The notes under the pieces: generated by a model
Seen by the model: the letters and a program-made list of their open reading frames with translations, nothing else
What the model was told of the DNA's origin: nothing
Databases searched by the model: none
Shown here: positions 18,098 through 26,853 of the stretch, one piece after another
Layout of the letters: the number at the start of each line of letters is the position of its first letter
Position numbering within the stretch: position 1 is the first letter of the stretch
Origin: UBA12191 sp009937185
Lineage (GTDB): Bacteria; Planctomycetota; UBA8108; UBA1146
NCBI GenBank assembly: GCA_938075155.1
Contig: CALJGL010000005.1
Span: forward strand, 18,911-82,910
Direction: 5' to 3'
DNA: 64,000 bases
Program-made: the position numbers and the translations under genes

Positions 18098-18934
18098 CTA
18101 AAAGTCGAGTGCCTCGTTAATAATCTCACCAAACCCAGCACCGCTACCATCTCCGAAAGGAGACTCCTCCAGCATGGTTTTGGCAATCTCTCGAAGATCG
18201 ATAGAAGCCTTCGATCCAGGCTCCCTCAGATTGAATATTTCTCCCGCTCTCGTCGCTTCCATCAGTCTCTCATCATTCCGAATCGCACCTGCCCAACGTA
18301 AAGGAGCATCCTCCATTTTTTCTTTCAGATGAACGAAAAGAGCATTCCCTTCAAGTTCGTCTTTGACCGAGTTGGGAACGAGCCAGCAAATGGGAGGAGA
18401 ATCCAATTCTTGAACCGAAAACCATAACCGAAGCGCATCCGCACGACTCGCAGGCTCCACATCTGTGATGAGAATCATCTCTTCGCAAAATGCGCTGAAC
18501 TTCAATAAGTTCTCGTCAATACCTGCGCCTGAATCAAACACGAAAATATCAGCTTCATTTTTCAGTTGGTTGAGTGAATCCTGTAACTTGAGTTGCTCTT
18601 TCGCTGAAAAATCTTCCATGACAAACCGATTGATAGATCCTGGCAGAAAGTGAAGGGATCCCCCCTCTGTATCACTTTCTCCCCTCCAGTAATCATGTGG
18701 GATTTCGCAGAGGGCTTTCTCCAGCGAACAACGTCCCTGTATCACCTCTTTAAGAGTGTTTTCTCTCTTTTTGATATCGAGATAGATATGAGAGTTGGGA
18801 GTACCGTAGTCGACATCTACCAGAATGACCCTTTGGCCCATTCTCGCCCATTCAATACTTGCGGAGACGGAGAAATGTGTCTTACCCACACCACCTTTAC
18901 CGCTAGTAACCAGCATGCTTCTGGGATTTGTCAT
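18098..18934 (-). CDS. MinD/ParA-type ATPase, FlhG-like
   Basis: 278 residues. The deviant Walker A SGKGGVGKTHFS (about 11-22) carries the signature lysine of the ParA/MinD family, LVDVDYGTPN is the A' segment, and VFDSGAGIDENLL is the Walker B region, closest in style to FlhG/YlxH proteins (DTGAGI). These ATPases position flagella, chemoreceptor arrays or other assemblies at the membrane. The C-terminal 60 residues contain no clear amphipathic membrane helix. The ATG has GAGG 7 bases upstream. It follows the FHA-M64 peptidase gene after 75 bases on the same strand and may act with it; no flagellar gene is nearby. Confidence 0.82.
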   Translation of the reverse strand: MTNPRSMLVTSGKGGVGKTHFSVSASIEWARMGQRVILVDVDYGTPNSHIYLDIKKRENTLKEVIQGRCSLEKALCEIPHDYWRGESDTEGGSLHFLPGSINRFVMEDFSAKEQLKLQDSLNQLKNEADIFVFDSGAGIDENLLKFSAFCEEMILITDVEPASRADALRLWFSVQELDSPPICWLVPNSVKDELEGNALFVHLKEKMEDAPLRWAGAIRNDERLMEATRAGEIFNLREPGSKASIDLREIAKTMLEESPFGDGSGAGFGEIINEALDF

Positions 18935-19009
18935 GAACGGACCTCGATTCGGATAGATAACGGAGACTCTTCAAGTCTCCTTATGGGCGCAGGAAATATC
19001 ATGAAGTCA

Positions 19010-22000
19010 TCAAGGACGAACTTCCACCCACCATTCCAGTTCCTGAGTCAGCAACCCTTCATCATCTCGAATTACCCAAGGGGTAGGATCATGAACTGTG
19101 CAGCGAACACGGTGCCAACCTGGCTCGAGGTCTTTTGAACGTAACTGTGCCGCTCGAACGGTTTTACCTTCAGGATCGAGCCCGCTCTGGGATCGTCTCC
19201 AGACTTCACCAAGCCTTTCATCTTTGACCGATGTTAATCCACCCCCCGAATCACCCCCCGCAGCAGCAGGTTTCTGTAATCCGTATGACAAGACTCGCCA
19301 GGTGACATCCAGATCATGAGTTCTCGGCTGAAGTGTCCAAACTTTCAGGATGACTTCTTCCTCATCCTTCTTTTCAAGGACCCATTCCCCGGGTTCAGGC
19401 TCGACCTTATCGACCGGACGCACACGTCGATAGATTTGTTTCACCATGTGCTCCATGCATACCACGCAGAATCCGCTCAGATCTCTCATCATGCATGAAA
19501 GTTGTGGTCTCCAGACATGGAACGGCTTCCTATCACCACCTTCAAAGAGACCTACAGTGCTGTTGTTCCACCACAGTTCTTCGGCATCGATCCACTCTTG
19601 CCAGATCACTTTGGAAGCCACATCAGCTTTGTCGCTGCCATGCATCAAGTTGGGGGGAGCCTCTCTTGTTGCTACGACTGCGTCTCTGGGTGGAGGTGGA
19701 GCCTTCTCTGGATCGGATCCTGGCTCATTGTCATATTCGTCATTCAATCCGCCGAAGGAGTGCCCCACTTCGTGATTCACAAGACCGATGGCACCTTTTG
19801 GAAGACTGGCAACTCCACCGCCCCCTGTCGCCACGCCTGCGGCATCATTGGCGATCACAACCGTTTGACGATCCTGACCACTGATACCCAATCGGTCAGT
19901 GATCGAGAAAACTTTTCCAGCATTTGAGGTCAAAACGTCATACCGAACTGTACAACCCAAAGCAGTATCCCGAACAATATCCCCAGGCTCACGGGTCACT
20001 CCTTGGTCTACGCTTTGGACGTGGATTGCCGAGAAGTTAAAGTACTGTTCGTATTCTCTGTAGGGATCGACGGCGAAGAGTAATCGTTCACATGTTTTTG
20101 CGTGATTCAGAAATTGAGACTGTTGGGCATCGTCCACCTGGTAGCCATCCCCAAGAACAAACATATCGATTCGATTCGCCGGATCTCCATGATCTCTCAA
20201 CTTGACCTGTGCTAGGTAAGGATCAGCCAAGAGTTTCCGCGCTTCTGCAGATTGTTCCGCATCGTCCGACTTCGCAATCACTTCCCTGAGCATCTGATCC
20301 GCAAGGCTGAATGAGCCTTGCTCCCTCAGAAGTCGGACATAATCGACAATCACATCGATCTTTTTAGATTTCTGAAGTCTGCGAGCTTGTGCGATAGCCT
20401 CTTTTTCTCGATCTCGCTTAAGTTGGCGATCTTCAAGGATTTGCTCCTGCTCCAACTTTGTCACGAGTCGGCCATCAAATTCGACGAACTCAGATCCAGC
20501 AGGGATCCCTCCACGGGTTTTTTCCAAGATGGACTCTGCGAGAGCATCTCCGTTTTTTCGCCGATGGAGATTCACGAGTGATCTATGAAATTCTTCATCA
20601 TTACCCGCAATCTCCGCGAGAAAGATAAGGCCCATCACTCCTTCAATGGAATGTGGAACAGATCGGAACAGCTTGGATTTGTCTGTTGAGGTCACCTCTA
20701 GCCACGTTTTTTTGACCACTTGTTTTCCGCCAGCAATCTCTCTCTCGAGCTCGACTCCCTCTCGAGTCGCTCGAAGAATACGTCGCTGTTCTCCCAACAA
20801 GGTCACGCTGAGATCACCTCCGGAAGCACCCTCGATGAACTCGTCAAACATGACCGCAAGGGCTCCCGCTTTCACAAGCATCTCTAAAGCTTCGATATGA
20901 TCAGAAGAAGGAAGGTCCAGAGAAAGTGCCCGGTAAATAACCGGTGACAAATCTGAGTAACGACATTCCTCAATATACAATCTCGCCTTGGAGAGTAATT
21001 CATTCCATTCTCTAGGTGGTGTTCGTCGACGAGGAGGTTCTTTCAATTTGAGATCTGCAAGTCCTTCGACTAGATCAGAAAGCATTCCTTCAAACTCGTC
21101 GAAACCCGAAAATCGCATCCTTGCGGCTGCCACGACTCTCAGCGCTTCACCGGGCCTGCGCAGGTTTAAGAGCCCTGAAACTTCTTCATCGAGTTGACGG
21201 ATCTCTTTTCTCGCCAAGATTCCTATTTGGTCAGACCTGCTCACCCAATACTTCTGGCTTGCAGATGTAGAATCCACCCTCGATAAGAATCGAGAAACAA
21301 CTGCAGCTTCACCAAGTCTTTGCTCAAGAATCATCGGCGTCAAAACTTCTTCAAGTACTAGAGTACGTTCTTCGAGAGTCGCCTTTCGGACTCCCTCCAA
21401 AGCGTTTGCGAGGTCTAAGCAAGTTTCCGCAACCCTACTATCGGGTTCGAGCTGCGAAATCGATCTTAATGACTCAATGGCATCCCAGGTGAGCTCGCCA
21501 TCGGCCATCTCCTGCTCCAGTAATTTGAGTGAAACTTCGCCGTCATCGAGAGGTCGCGGTAAGGCCTCCTCTTCATTAGTAACACCTGTCTCCACTCCTG
21601 GAGAAGGAGCGTTGATGACTACTTTTTTTGGCCCACCCGAATATTCCTTCACCACTAAAGCAACGAGAACAAAGAGAAGAATGAAAAGCGAAACATCCGC
21701 AAACTTGGAAGTCAAAGTTACAGAACTTGACCGGGAAGTACGAGGCGCCTTCTCAGAGGACTCTTCTCCACGTGAAACAGCTTTATCATTCGGCTTTTTT
21801 GTTCCCGCAGTTGCTCCAGCCTTCTTTTGTGATCTCTGTCGAGAGCGGCTTGAAGCGGTCGCAGTTCGATCCTTTACCTCGATGACAGCTTTCCCTATTT
21901 GGATCTTGTCACCCGGTCTGAGACGGGCAGTATCCACCCGGTCGCCGTTCAGAAGTGTTCCATTGGCAGATCGCTTGTCTATCAGCCTCAAGGATGAACC

Positions 22001-22171
22001 ATCGATACGGATTTCAGCATGAGTCCTACTGATTTTGGGGATATCCAAACTCAGAGTGCACTCATCAGATCTACCGATCGAAATGACAGAGAGCCCCTCA
22101 GTCTTAATGGGCTCACTTTTGCCATCGATGTGGAGATAGAGGGCTAATTTCTCTTTAGAATTTTCGGGCAT
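19010..22171 (-). CDS. FHA-domain transmembrane protein with periplasmic M64 peptidase
   Basis: 1053 residues from ATG 22171 (an in-frame GTG lies at 22180). An FHA domain (about 10-105) has the phosphothreonine-binding pattern IGRSDEC, SRTHAEI and SANGTLLNG. A basic, Ser-rich linker precedes one membrane span (about 157-176, SLFILLFVLVALVV). A long helical region (about 200-640) follows. The C-terminal part is an M64 peptidase: DMFVLGDGY, then HEVGHSFGGLNDEYD at 800-813, matching HExxHxxGxxxDEY. Topology is inferred as FHA inside, peptidase outside. M64 members include IgA1-cleaving enzymes; the target here is unknown. The reductase gene lies 63 bases upstream and the ATPase gene 75 bases downstream, so the three may be one operon. 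Confidence 0.86.
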   Translation of the reverse strand: MPENSKEKLALYLHIDGKSEPIKTEGLSVISIGRSDECTLSLDIPKISRTHAEIRIDGSSLRLIDKRSANGTLLNGDRVDTARLRPGDKIQIGKAVIEVKDRTATASSRSRQRSQKKAGATAGTKKPNDKAVSRGEESSEKAPRTSRSSSVTLTSKFADVSLFILLFVLVALVVKEYSGGPKKVVINAPSPGVETGVTNEEEALPRPLDDGEVSLKLLEQEMADGELTWDAIESLRSISQLEPDSRVAETCLDLANALEGVRKATLEERTLVLEEVLTPMILEQRLGEAAVVSRFLSRVDSTSASQKYWVSRSDQIGILARKEIRQLDEEVSGLLNLRRPGEALRVVAAARMRFSGFDEFEGMLSDLVEGLADLKLKEPPRRRTPPREWNELLSKARLYIEECRYSDLSPVIYRALSLDLPSSDHIEALEMLVKAGALAVMFDEFIEGASGGDLSVTLLGEQRRILRATREGVELEREIAGGKQVVKKTWLEVTSTDKSKLFRSVPHSIEGVMGLIFLAEIAGNDEEFHRSLVNLHRRKNGDALAESILEKTRGGIPAGSEFVEFDGRLVTKLEQEQILEDRQLKRDREKEAIAQARRLQKSKKIDVIVDYVRLLREQGSFSLADQMLREVIAKSDDAEQSAEARKLLADPYLAQVKLRDHGDPANRIDMFVLGDGYQVDDAQQSQFLNHAKTCERLLFAVDPYREYEQYFNFSAIHVQSVDQGVTREPGDIVRDTALGCTVRYDVLTSNAGKVFSITDRLGISGQDRQTVVIANDAAGVATGGGGVASLPKGAIGLVNHEVGHSFGGLNDEYDNEPGSDPEKAPPPPRDAVVATREAPPNLMHGSDKADVASKVIWQEWIDAEELWWNNSTVGLFEGGDRKPFHVWRPQLSCMMRDLSGFCVVCMEHMVKQIYRRVRPVDKVEPEPGEWVLEKKDEEEVILKVWTLQPRTHDLDVTWRVLSYGLQKPAAAGGDSGGGLTSVKDERLGEVWRRSQSGLDPEGKTVRAAQLRSKDLEPGWHRVRCTVHDPTPWVIRDDEGLLTQELEWWVEVRP

Positions 22172-22234
22172 GAGATTCACTTCTTTCGACGGATATCTTC
22201 ACGGAGCCTTGCCCCGGAATCCAGCGGAGATCCA

Positions 22235-23185
22235 TCAAGTGAGGCCCAGATTTTTCCTCAGCTCTTCAACGAGATCGGAATTTTCCAGATCGATGACCGG
22301 GTCCGAGTCATATTGCTCGAAGAAGAAGGAGGGGGTCAGCTCCTCAGGAATCGCCAGTTTCTTACGGATTTTTTTCTCTGCGGGCACAAATCCCAATTGA
22401 GCCAACCGAATGATGGAATCACCGATCGTCCCCTGTAGACCACAGACGAGCACCACGGCCTTTTCCGGACTCAGTGATCCCGAATCCAGCCCCATACGCT
22501 CTTCTAGCCAAGGAATCTCGCTTTTAAGAAATCTATCCTCCGCCCGTCCATGACACCCTGACCAATCGGGATGATCTGCAGGTCGACTGACCGTCGGGAT
22601 GTATACCAGGCCATGTTCTTTTTGGAGAGACTCTAATTCAGATTGGTAACCGAGATCTCCCGGTCTGGAAGCTCCGTGAATGATACAGATCTTGTTGAGT
22701 GATCGCCCTTGGGTCAAATCGTCCCTCACGATAGAGACAAAGGGAGCCAATCCAGTTCCTGCGCTGACATAGATCTTCCAGCGATCGTCATCCGCTCCCA
22801 CCGTCCCGGGAACCGTGAAGTGGCCCTTAGGTTTAGGGCGGAGGAATACACGTTCACCTTCAGGCAAGGGAAAGAGATGATGTGTCAAAGGATTGTTAGA
22901 TTCTGGCCTGGCCACTCTACGGATATAAAACTCGATGTAATCTCGGCATGCCGGCTCTGAAGCGATCGACATGGGGCGTTGAACTCCCCCCAGTTCGACC
23001 TGAGCCACATTATTGACGCCTATGACCATGTATTGTCCAGGGACAAACCAATCGCCTTCGGGAAGGTCAGCATCGGGTCGGATTCTAAAAATGGTCAATT
23101 CGTCCGAGAGGTCTTCGCGATTTACGATAGTCGCATTGAGATCCAGTACTTTGCCCAAGTTGCCCCCTGCCAAGATGTCATCCAA
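22235..23185 (-). CDS. Ferredoxin--NADP reductase (FNR family)
   Basis: About 316 residues. The FAD site is RPMSIASEP (in place of the common RxYS), with GQYMVIGV upstream and RPKPKGHFT as the phosphate-binding turn; the NADP site is VSAGTGLAPFVSI, followed by HGASRPGDLGY and VCGLQGTI. It most resembles plant-type/bacterial FNR that moves electrons between ferredoxin and NADP(H). It could serve the ferredoxin-linked 2-oxoacid oxidoreductase in this window. The start is unsure: TTG 23185 is the longest, but TTG 23158 has AGGGGG 5 bases upstream and may be correct. Confidence 0.85.
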   Translation of the reverse strand: MDDILAGGNLGKVLDLNATIVNREDLSDELTIFRIRPDADLPEGDWFVPGQYMVIGVNNVAQVELGGVQRPMSIASEPACRDYIEFYIRRVARPESNNPLTHHLFPLPEGERVFLRPKPKGHFTVPGTVGADDDRWKIYVSAGTGLAPFVSIVRDDLTQGRSLNKICIIHGASRPGDLGYQSELESLQKEHGLVYIPTVSRPADHPDWSGCHGRAEDRFLKSEIPWLEERMGLDSGSLSPEKAVVLVCGLQGTIGDSIIRLAQLGFVPAEKKIRKKLAIPEELTPSFFFEQYDSDPVIDLENSDLVEELRKNLGLT

Positions 23186-23245
23186 AGGAAAGTCTCACTT
23201 TCGTGAGTGTCCTTCGAGCATTGGTCCGGGTCAAGTAGAGGCTCC

Positions 23246-24889
23246 CTAGGGGCACCCCTTCGAACAGGTCAAGGAATCGACTGTGGGATCCAAGCCACAC
23301 TCTCCGAAAGGAACCGGGAGGGGATCCCCAAGGACAAACAGGGTTGTGAGCAAAGTAATGGCATCCGTTAGATTCAGAGCCCCGTCATCATTGGTATCTA
23401 CCGCATCTTCGCATTGAGGAGTGCTCGCTCCGGGTATAAAGAGAAATGCTAAGACTTGAATGGCATCCGCAATATTCTCAGTCCCAGAACCATCCACATC
23501 TCCTCTTCGAAATTCTTCCGAAACAAGGGTTCGTGGTCCTAAAGCCCCTACATCTGTAATGCTTCCGTCAGAATCTAAGGGCAGTAACGGGTTTCCGGTA
23601 TCTAGGCATGGAGAGCCCGGCTCGAGAGTATAAATTCCCGCTGCGGCATCAGTAAAAAGCGGATCCAGATCAAAAGAATCCAATTGAGTCACTCCCGATC
23701 CGGTTATTCCCTCAATACAACTGTATTGAGCAAACGTAGAACCTGGCAATGCCACCACAGAGCCGTTCGCCGAGGCCAAAACAATCGAAGAATCAAAGAC
23801 GATGGAATCAGGTGTGGAGTTATTAATGTTGATGGCTGCACCGCTGTTATTGCTCGTCAATCCAAAGGTACAGCTTTCAATCAAAAGATTGATAGGGTTA
23901 AAACTGACCGCCAGATGGGCGCCACCGGTTTGAGCGAAGTTATTGTGAAAAATACAATCTCTAATGATCTGCAATTCTTGATCAGATCCTGAATCGAGAA
24001 GTATTCCCCCTCCTGAAGATCCGCCGGAGTTTTCTGAAATCTGGCACCGATCAAGCGTGGCTCTTCCCTGATCCGAGATGACGATTCCACCTCCTGATAG
24101 CGGAGCAGTGTTCGCTGATATAACGCTATCCGTAATGACAGCCTCAGAGTCACAATGTACCCACACAGCCCCAACTGCAAGATTTGAAGAGTTGTTTGCG
24201 ATCAATGAATCACTGACGATGAGCGTACTCTGATCGCATGAAATCGCACCGGAGACTACGCTTGCACTATTTGAAATAAGCGAGCACTCTGACATATTGA
24301 TTTCTGCCTGACTCGCGAGTGAGATGCCCCCTCCCAAATCAAAGGCACTGTTATTTTGAAGAATAACTGATTCAAGAATGACTTCTCCAAAGGTCGGGCC
24401 TTCGATGTGAATGCCGCCACCTTCTACTGCTTGGTTATTCTCAATGATGCAATTTCGGATTGTCGGCGTTGAATTTTGAATCAATATTCCACCGCCATAT
24501 GATCTTCCAGAGATCAATGTTCCAGTTCCGTTACGAAGGGTGAACCCTTCCAAAATCGTATTTGAGAACTCCCCAGAAATGAATTTCACAGCAGAAGACT
24601 GACCCACGACTGAAATCCATGTCGACTCGGGCCCACTTGTGGAAATCAGTTGAATGGACTTGCCCATCAAATCGATAGGGCCAGCGTAATCACCCGGGGA
24701 AACCCAAATGACATCTCCATCTTCTGCAGCATCGATGGCTTCGATGATGCTGGGAACTTCTTGAGGGACCAGAATCTCAACGGCGAAGAGCTGAGCTCCT
24801 GGACCACAGAAAAACATGAAGATGAAACTGGACAAGAAAGGTAACTGGTGCTTGGAAAATTGCCGATAAGCAAACATTTCTTTAAACAT
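23246..24889 (-). CDS. Secreted right-handed beta-helix protein with C-terminal dockerin-like repeats
   Basis: 547 residues from ATG 24889 (ATG 24877 is also possible; an upstream start at 24970 gives an unlikely leader). A signal peptide ends near QLFAVE, then come repeated 20-25 residue coils (GGGI/GGGIHI, NNSA, NCIIENN patterns) of a parallel beta-helix (about 60-430), as in pectate-lyase-like and polymorphic surface proteins. The end (about 460-547) is the two-repeat dockerin-like cassette, RGDVDGSGTENIADAI and DTNDDGALNLTDAI, closing with a CGLDPT and CSKGCP block. It is likely a cell-surface carbohydrate-binding or adhesive protein; no catalytic residues can be assigned. Confidence 0.8.
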   Translation of the reverse strand: MFKEMFAYRQFSKHQLPFLSSFIFMFFCGPGAQLFAVEILVPQEVPSIIEAIDAAEDGDVIWVSPGDYAGPIDLMGKSIQLISTSGPESTWISVVGQSSAVKFISGEFSNTILEGFTLRNGTGTLISGRSYGGGILIQNSTPTIRNCIIENNQAVEGGGIHIEGPTFGEVILESVILQNNSAFDLGGGISLASQAEINMSECSLISNSASVVSGAISCDQSTLIVSDSLIANNSSNLAVGAVWVHCDSEAVITDSVISANTAPLSGGGIVISDQGRATLDRCQISENSGGSSGGGILLDSGSDQELQIIRDCIFHNNFAQTGGAHLAVSFNPINLLIESCTFGLTSNNSGAAININNSTPDSIVFDSSIVLASANGSVVALPGSTFAQYSCIEGITGSGVTQLDSFDLDPLFTDAAAGIYTLEPGSPCLDTGNPLLPLDSDGSITDVGALGPRTLVSEEFRRGDVDGSGTENIADAIQVLAFLFIPGASTPQCEDAVDTNDDGALNLTDAITLLTTLFVLGDPLPVPFGECGLDPTVDSLTCSKGCP

Positions 24890-25035
24890 CCCAAAAATAA
24901 CGCTGATGAGCGAATAATGACGAAATAGAACGCCTGAGTCACATATACGATATTCCGATAAATATATCACCCTACGTGACTATTGCGACTAGTTTTCAAA
25001 TCATGCCGATTTTAACCATCGTTACCGTCCCTATA

Positions 25036-25051
25036 TTTAGTCTGGACTAAA
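25036..25051. promoter_or_regulatory. Perfect palindrome upstream of the metal ABC importer, probable DtxR-type operator
   Basis: TTTAGTCTGGACTAAA is a perfect 7-bp inverted repeat with a 2-bp centre, 58 bases before the binding-protein start. A TATATT string (25032-25037) overlaps its left arm and could be the -10 box, so a bound repressor would block transcription. The stand-alone DtxR-family gene at the end of this operon makes it the obvious candidate binder; this is inference. Confidence 0.62.
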
Positions 25052-25109
25052 CCTATTTTTTGTCATGATTAAATCTTGATCGGAGACTCTGATCCCTGAA
25101 AATGGAGGT

Positions 25110-26069
25110 ATGTTCCTTCAATTCTTCTATTCTGCCGATTTTCGACTCCCTGTGCGGGCGCTGCTCTTTGCTCTGCTGCTCCTCGTCAGTTGCGTTCAAC
25201 AGACTGAAGATCCTGAAGAACAGCAACTTCGCATCCTCTGCACCACCCGAATGTTGGCCGATCCTGTCCGTGAACTGGTTCCCCCCCATGTTCAAGTCGA
25301 TTTTCTGATGGGAACAGGTGTTGATCCCCACCTTTATAAACCGACTCCCGCCGACGTCCGGCGGATGTTGCGAGCAGACCTGATTATCCACCACGGCCTT
25401 CATCTCGAAGGCAGAATGTCCGAAATACTTCTCAACCTAGACGCGACTTTTCCCGGGGGAAGAACTCGACGATCGATCTCTGCTTGTGATGGAATTCCTG
25501 AACAACAACTTCTCAAAGATCGATCAGGTGCTACTGATCCACATCTCTGGTTGGATGTTGAGATCTGGATTTCAGTTTGTAAAACTCTGAAAGAATCCCT
25601 CTCCGAATTTCCAACACTTTCAAAAACTGAACTCGATCTCTCATTCAACAAGCTCGAGATGGATCTCCAGCAACTCAACAAGGAAGTTCACTCCCTCATT
25701 CAATCTATTCCTGAGGAAAATCGGATTCTCGTCACTGCGCACGATGCATTCAGTTACTTCGGAAAGAGATACGGTCTCGAAGTTTATGGCATTCAAGGAA
25801 TCAGTACCGAGTCAGAGCCTTCTCTTCTCAGAGTAAATGAACTCGTTCGACTACTCAGTGACAAAAAGATTCCAGCAATCTTTGTTGAAGCGACCGTTCC
25901 GGAAAGAAATGTACGGGCCTTGATAGAAGGGTGCCAAAAAATGGGACATCTCCTCACTGTCGGAGGCACTCTATATAGCGATGCTCCGGGGCCACCCGGA
26001 AGTGGAGCGGAATCTTGGAGAAACATGGTTTTGCACAATGCCTACACGATTGCAAAGGGCCTGAAATGA
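25110..26069 (+). CDS. Mn/Fe/Zn ABC transporter substrate-binding lipoprotein (TroA/ZnuA family)
   Basis: 319 residues. The leader ends in LLLLVSC, a lipobox, so the protein is a lipoprotein. Metal-site histidines and acids are visible in TGVDPHLYKPTP, IIHHGLHLEGRM, TDPHLWLDVE, VTAHDAFSYFG and the late VEATVPE. The His-rich loop seen in many zinc-specific members is absent, which leans towards manganese or iron. The best-matching ATG has GGAGG only one base upstream, unusually close. Genes for the ATPase and two permeases overlap or adjoin downstream. Confidence 0.86.
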   Translation: MFLQFFYSADFRLPVRALLFALLLLVSCVQQTEDPEEQQLRILCTTRMLADPVRELVPPHVQVDFLMGTGVDPHLYKPTPADVRRMLRADLIIHHGLHLEGRMSEILLNLDATFPGGRTRRSISACDGIPEQQLLKDRSGATDPHLWLDVEIWISVCKTLKESLSEFPTLSKTELDLSFNKLEMDLQQLNKEVHSLIQSIPEENRILVTAHDAFSYFGKRYGLEVYGIQGISTESEPSLLRVNELVRLLSDKKIPAIFVEATVPERNVRALIEGCQKMGHLLTVGGTLYSDAPGPPGSGAESWRNMVLHNAYTIAKGLK

Positions 26070-26851
26070 AAGACCCCGCGATCGAAATACACGACCTCAC
26101 CATGGCATATAGAGAAAAGCCTGTGCTATGGGACATCGACTTATCAATCCCCAAGGGATCTCTTTGTTCTGTCATCGGACCCAATGGTGCCGGAAAAAGT
26201 ACTCTTCTCGGTTGTATTCTGGGAACCTATAAACCTGCAAACGGATGGATCAAAATTTTCGACGTCCCCCGTGACCAATCCCAAGAATTAATCGGATTTG
26301 TTCCGCAAAGAGAAAGTGTCGATTGGGATTTCCCCATTCAAGTTCTCGATGTGGTGATGATGGGAACCTATCGAAGTTTGGGTTGGTTTCGCTGGCCAGG
26401 TAAAGCCCAGAGAGATTGGGCTATGCAGTGCCTCGATGCTGTAGGCATGGCAGATTTTAAATCGAGACAAATAGGAGAGCTCTCCGGAGGACAGCAACAG
26501 AGAGTATTCATTGCAAGGGCACTGGCTCAGGATACAAAAATCATCCTCATGGACGAGCCGTTTGCAGGAGTCGATGCTGCCACAGAAGTCACTATTAGAG
26601 AAATATTAATCGATCTTAAAAAAGCTCAGAAAACAGTCGTCATCGTCCATCACGATCTTCAAACCGTTGAAGACTTTTTTGATCACGTATTACTTTTAAA
26701 TCTACGCTTAGTCGCGGCAGGCCCGACAGCCACCACATTTACTAGAGAGAATCTGCTACGCACCTACGGAGGAAAACTCACACTTCTCGATGAAGCCGCA
26801 GAGGCCGTAAGAAGAATTCGCTCCGGAAGATCGACCGGAAAAAGAGGCTAA
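26066..26851 (+). CDS. Metal ABC transporter ATPase subunit (TroB/MntA/ZnuC type)
   Basis: 261 residues. Walker A is GPNGAGKSTL, the signature is LSGGQQQRVF, Walker B is ILMDEPFAGVD, and the switch histidine is in VIVHHDL. The Q-loop is FVPQRESVDW, where VPQ plus acidic/aromatic residues is typical of the manganese/zinc branch. Its ATG overlaps the binding protein's stop (ATGA). It energises import by the two adjoining permeases. Confidence 0.9.
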   Translation: MKDPAIEIHDLTMAYREKPVLWDIDLSIPKGSLCSVIGPNGAGKSTLLGCILGTYKPANGWIKIFDVPRDQSQELIGFVPQRESVDWDFPIQVLDVVMMGTYRSLGWFRWPGKAQRDWAMQCLDAVGMADFKSRQIGELSGGQQQRVFIARALAQDTKIILMDEPFAGVDAATEVTIREILIDLKKAQKTVVIVHHDLQTVEDFFDHVLLLNLRLVAAGPTATTFTRENLLRTYGGKLTLLDEAAEAVRRIRSGRSTGKRG

Positions 26852-26853
26852 CG

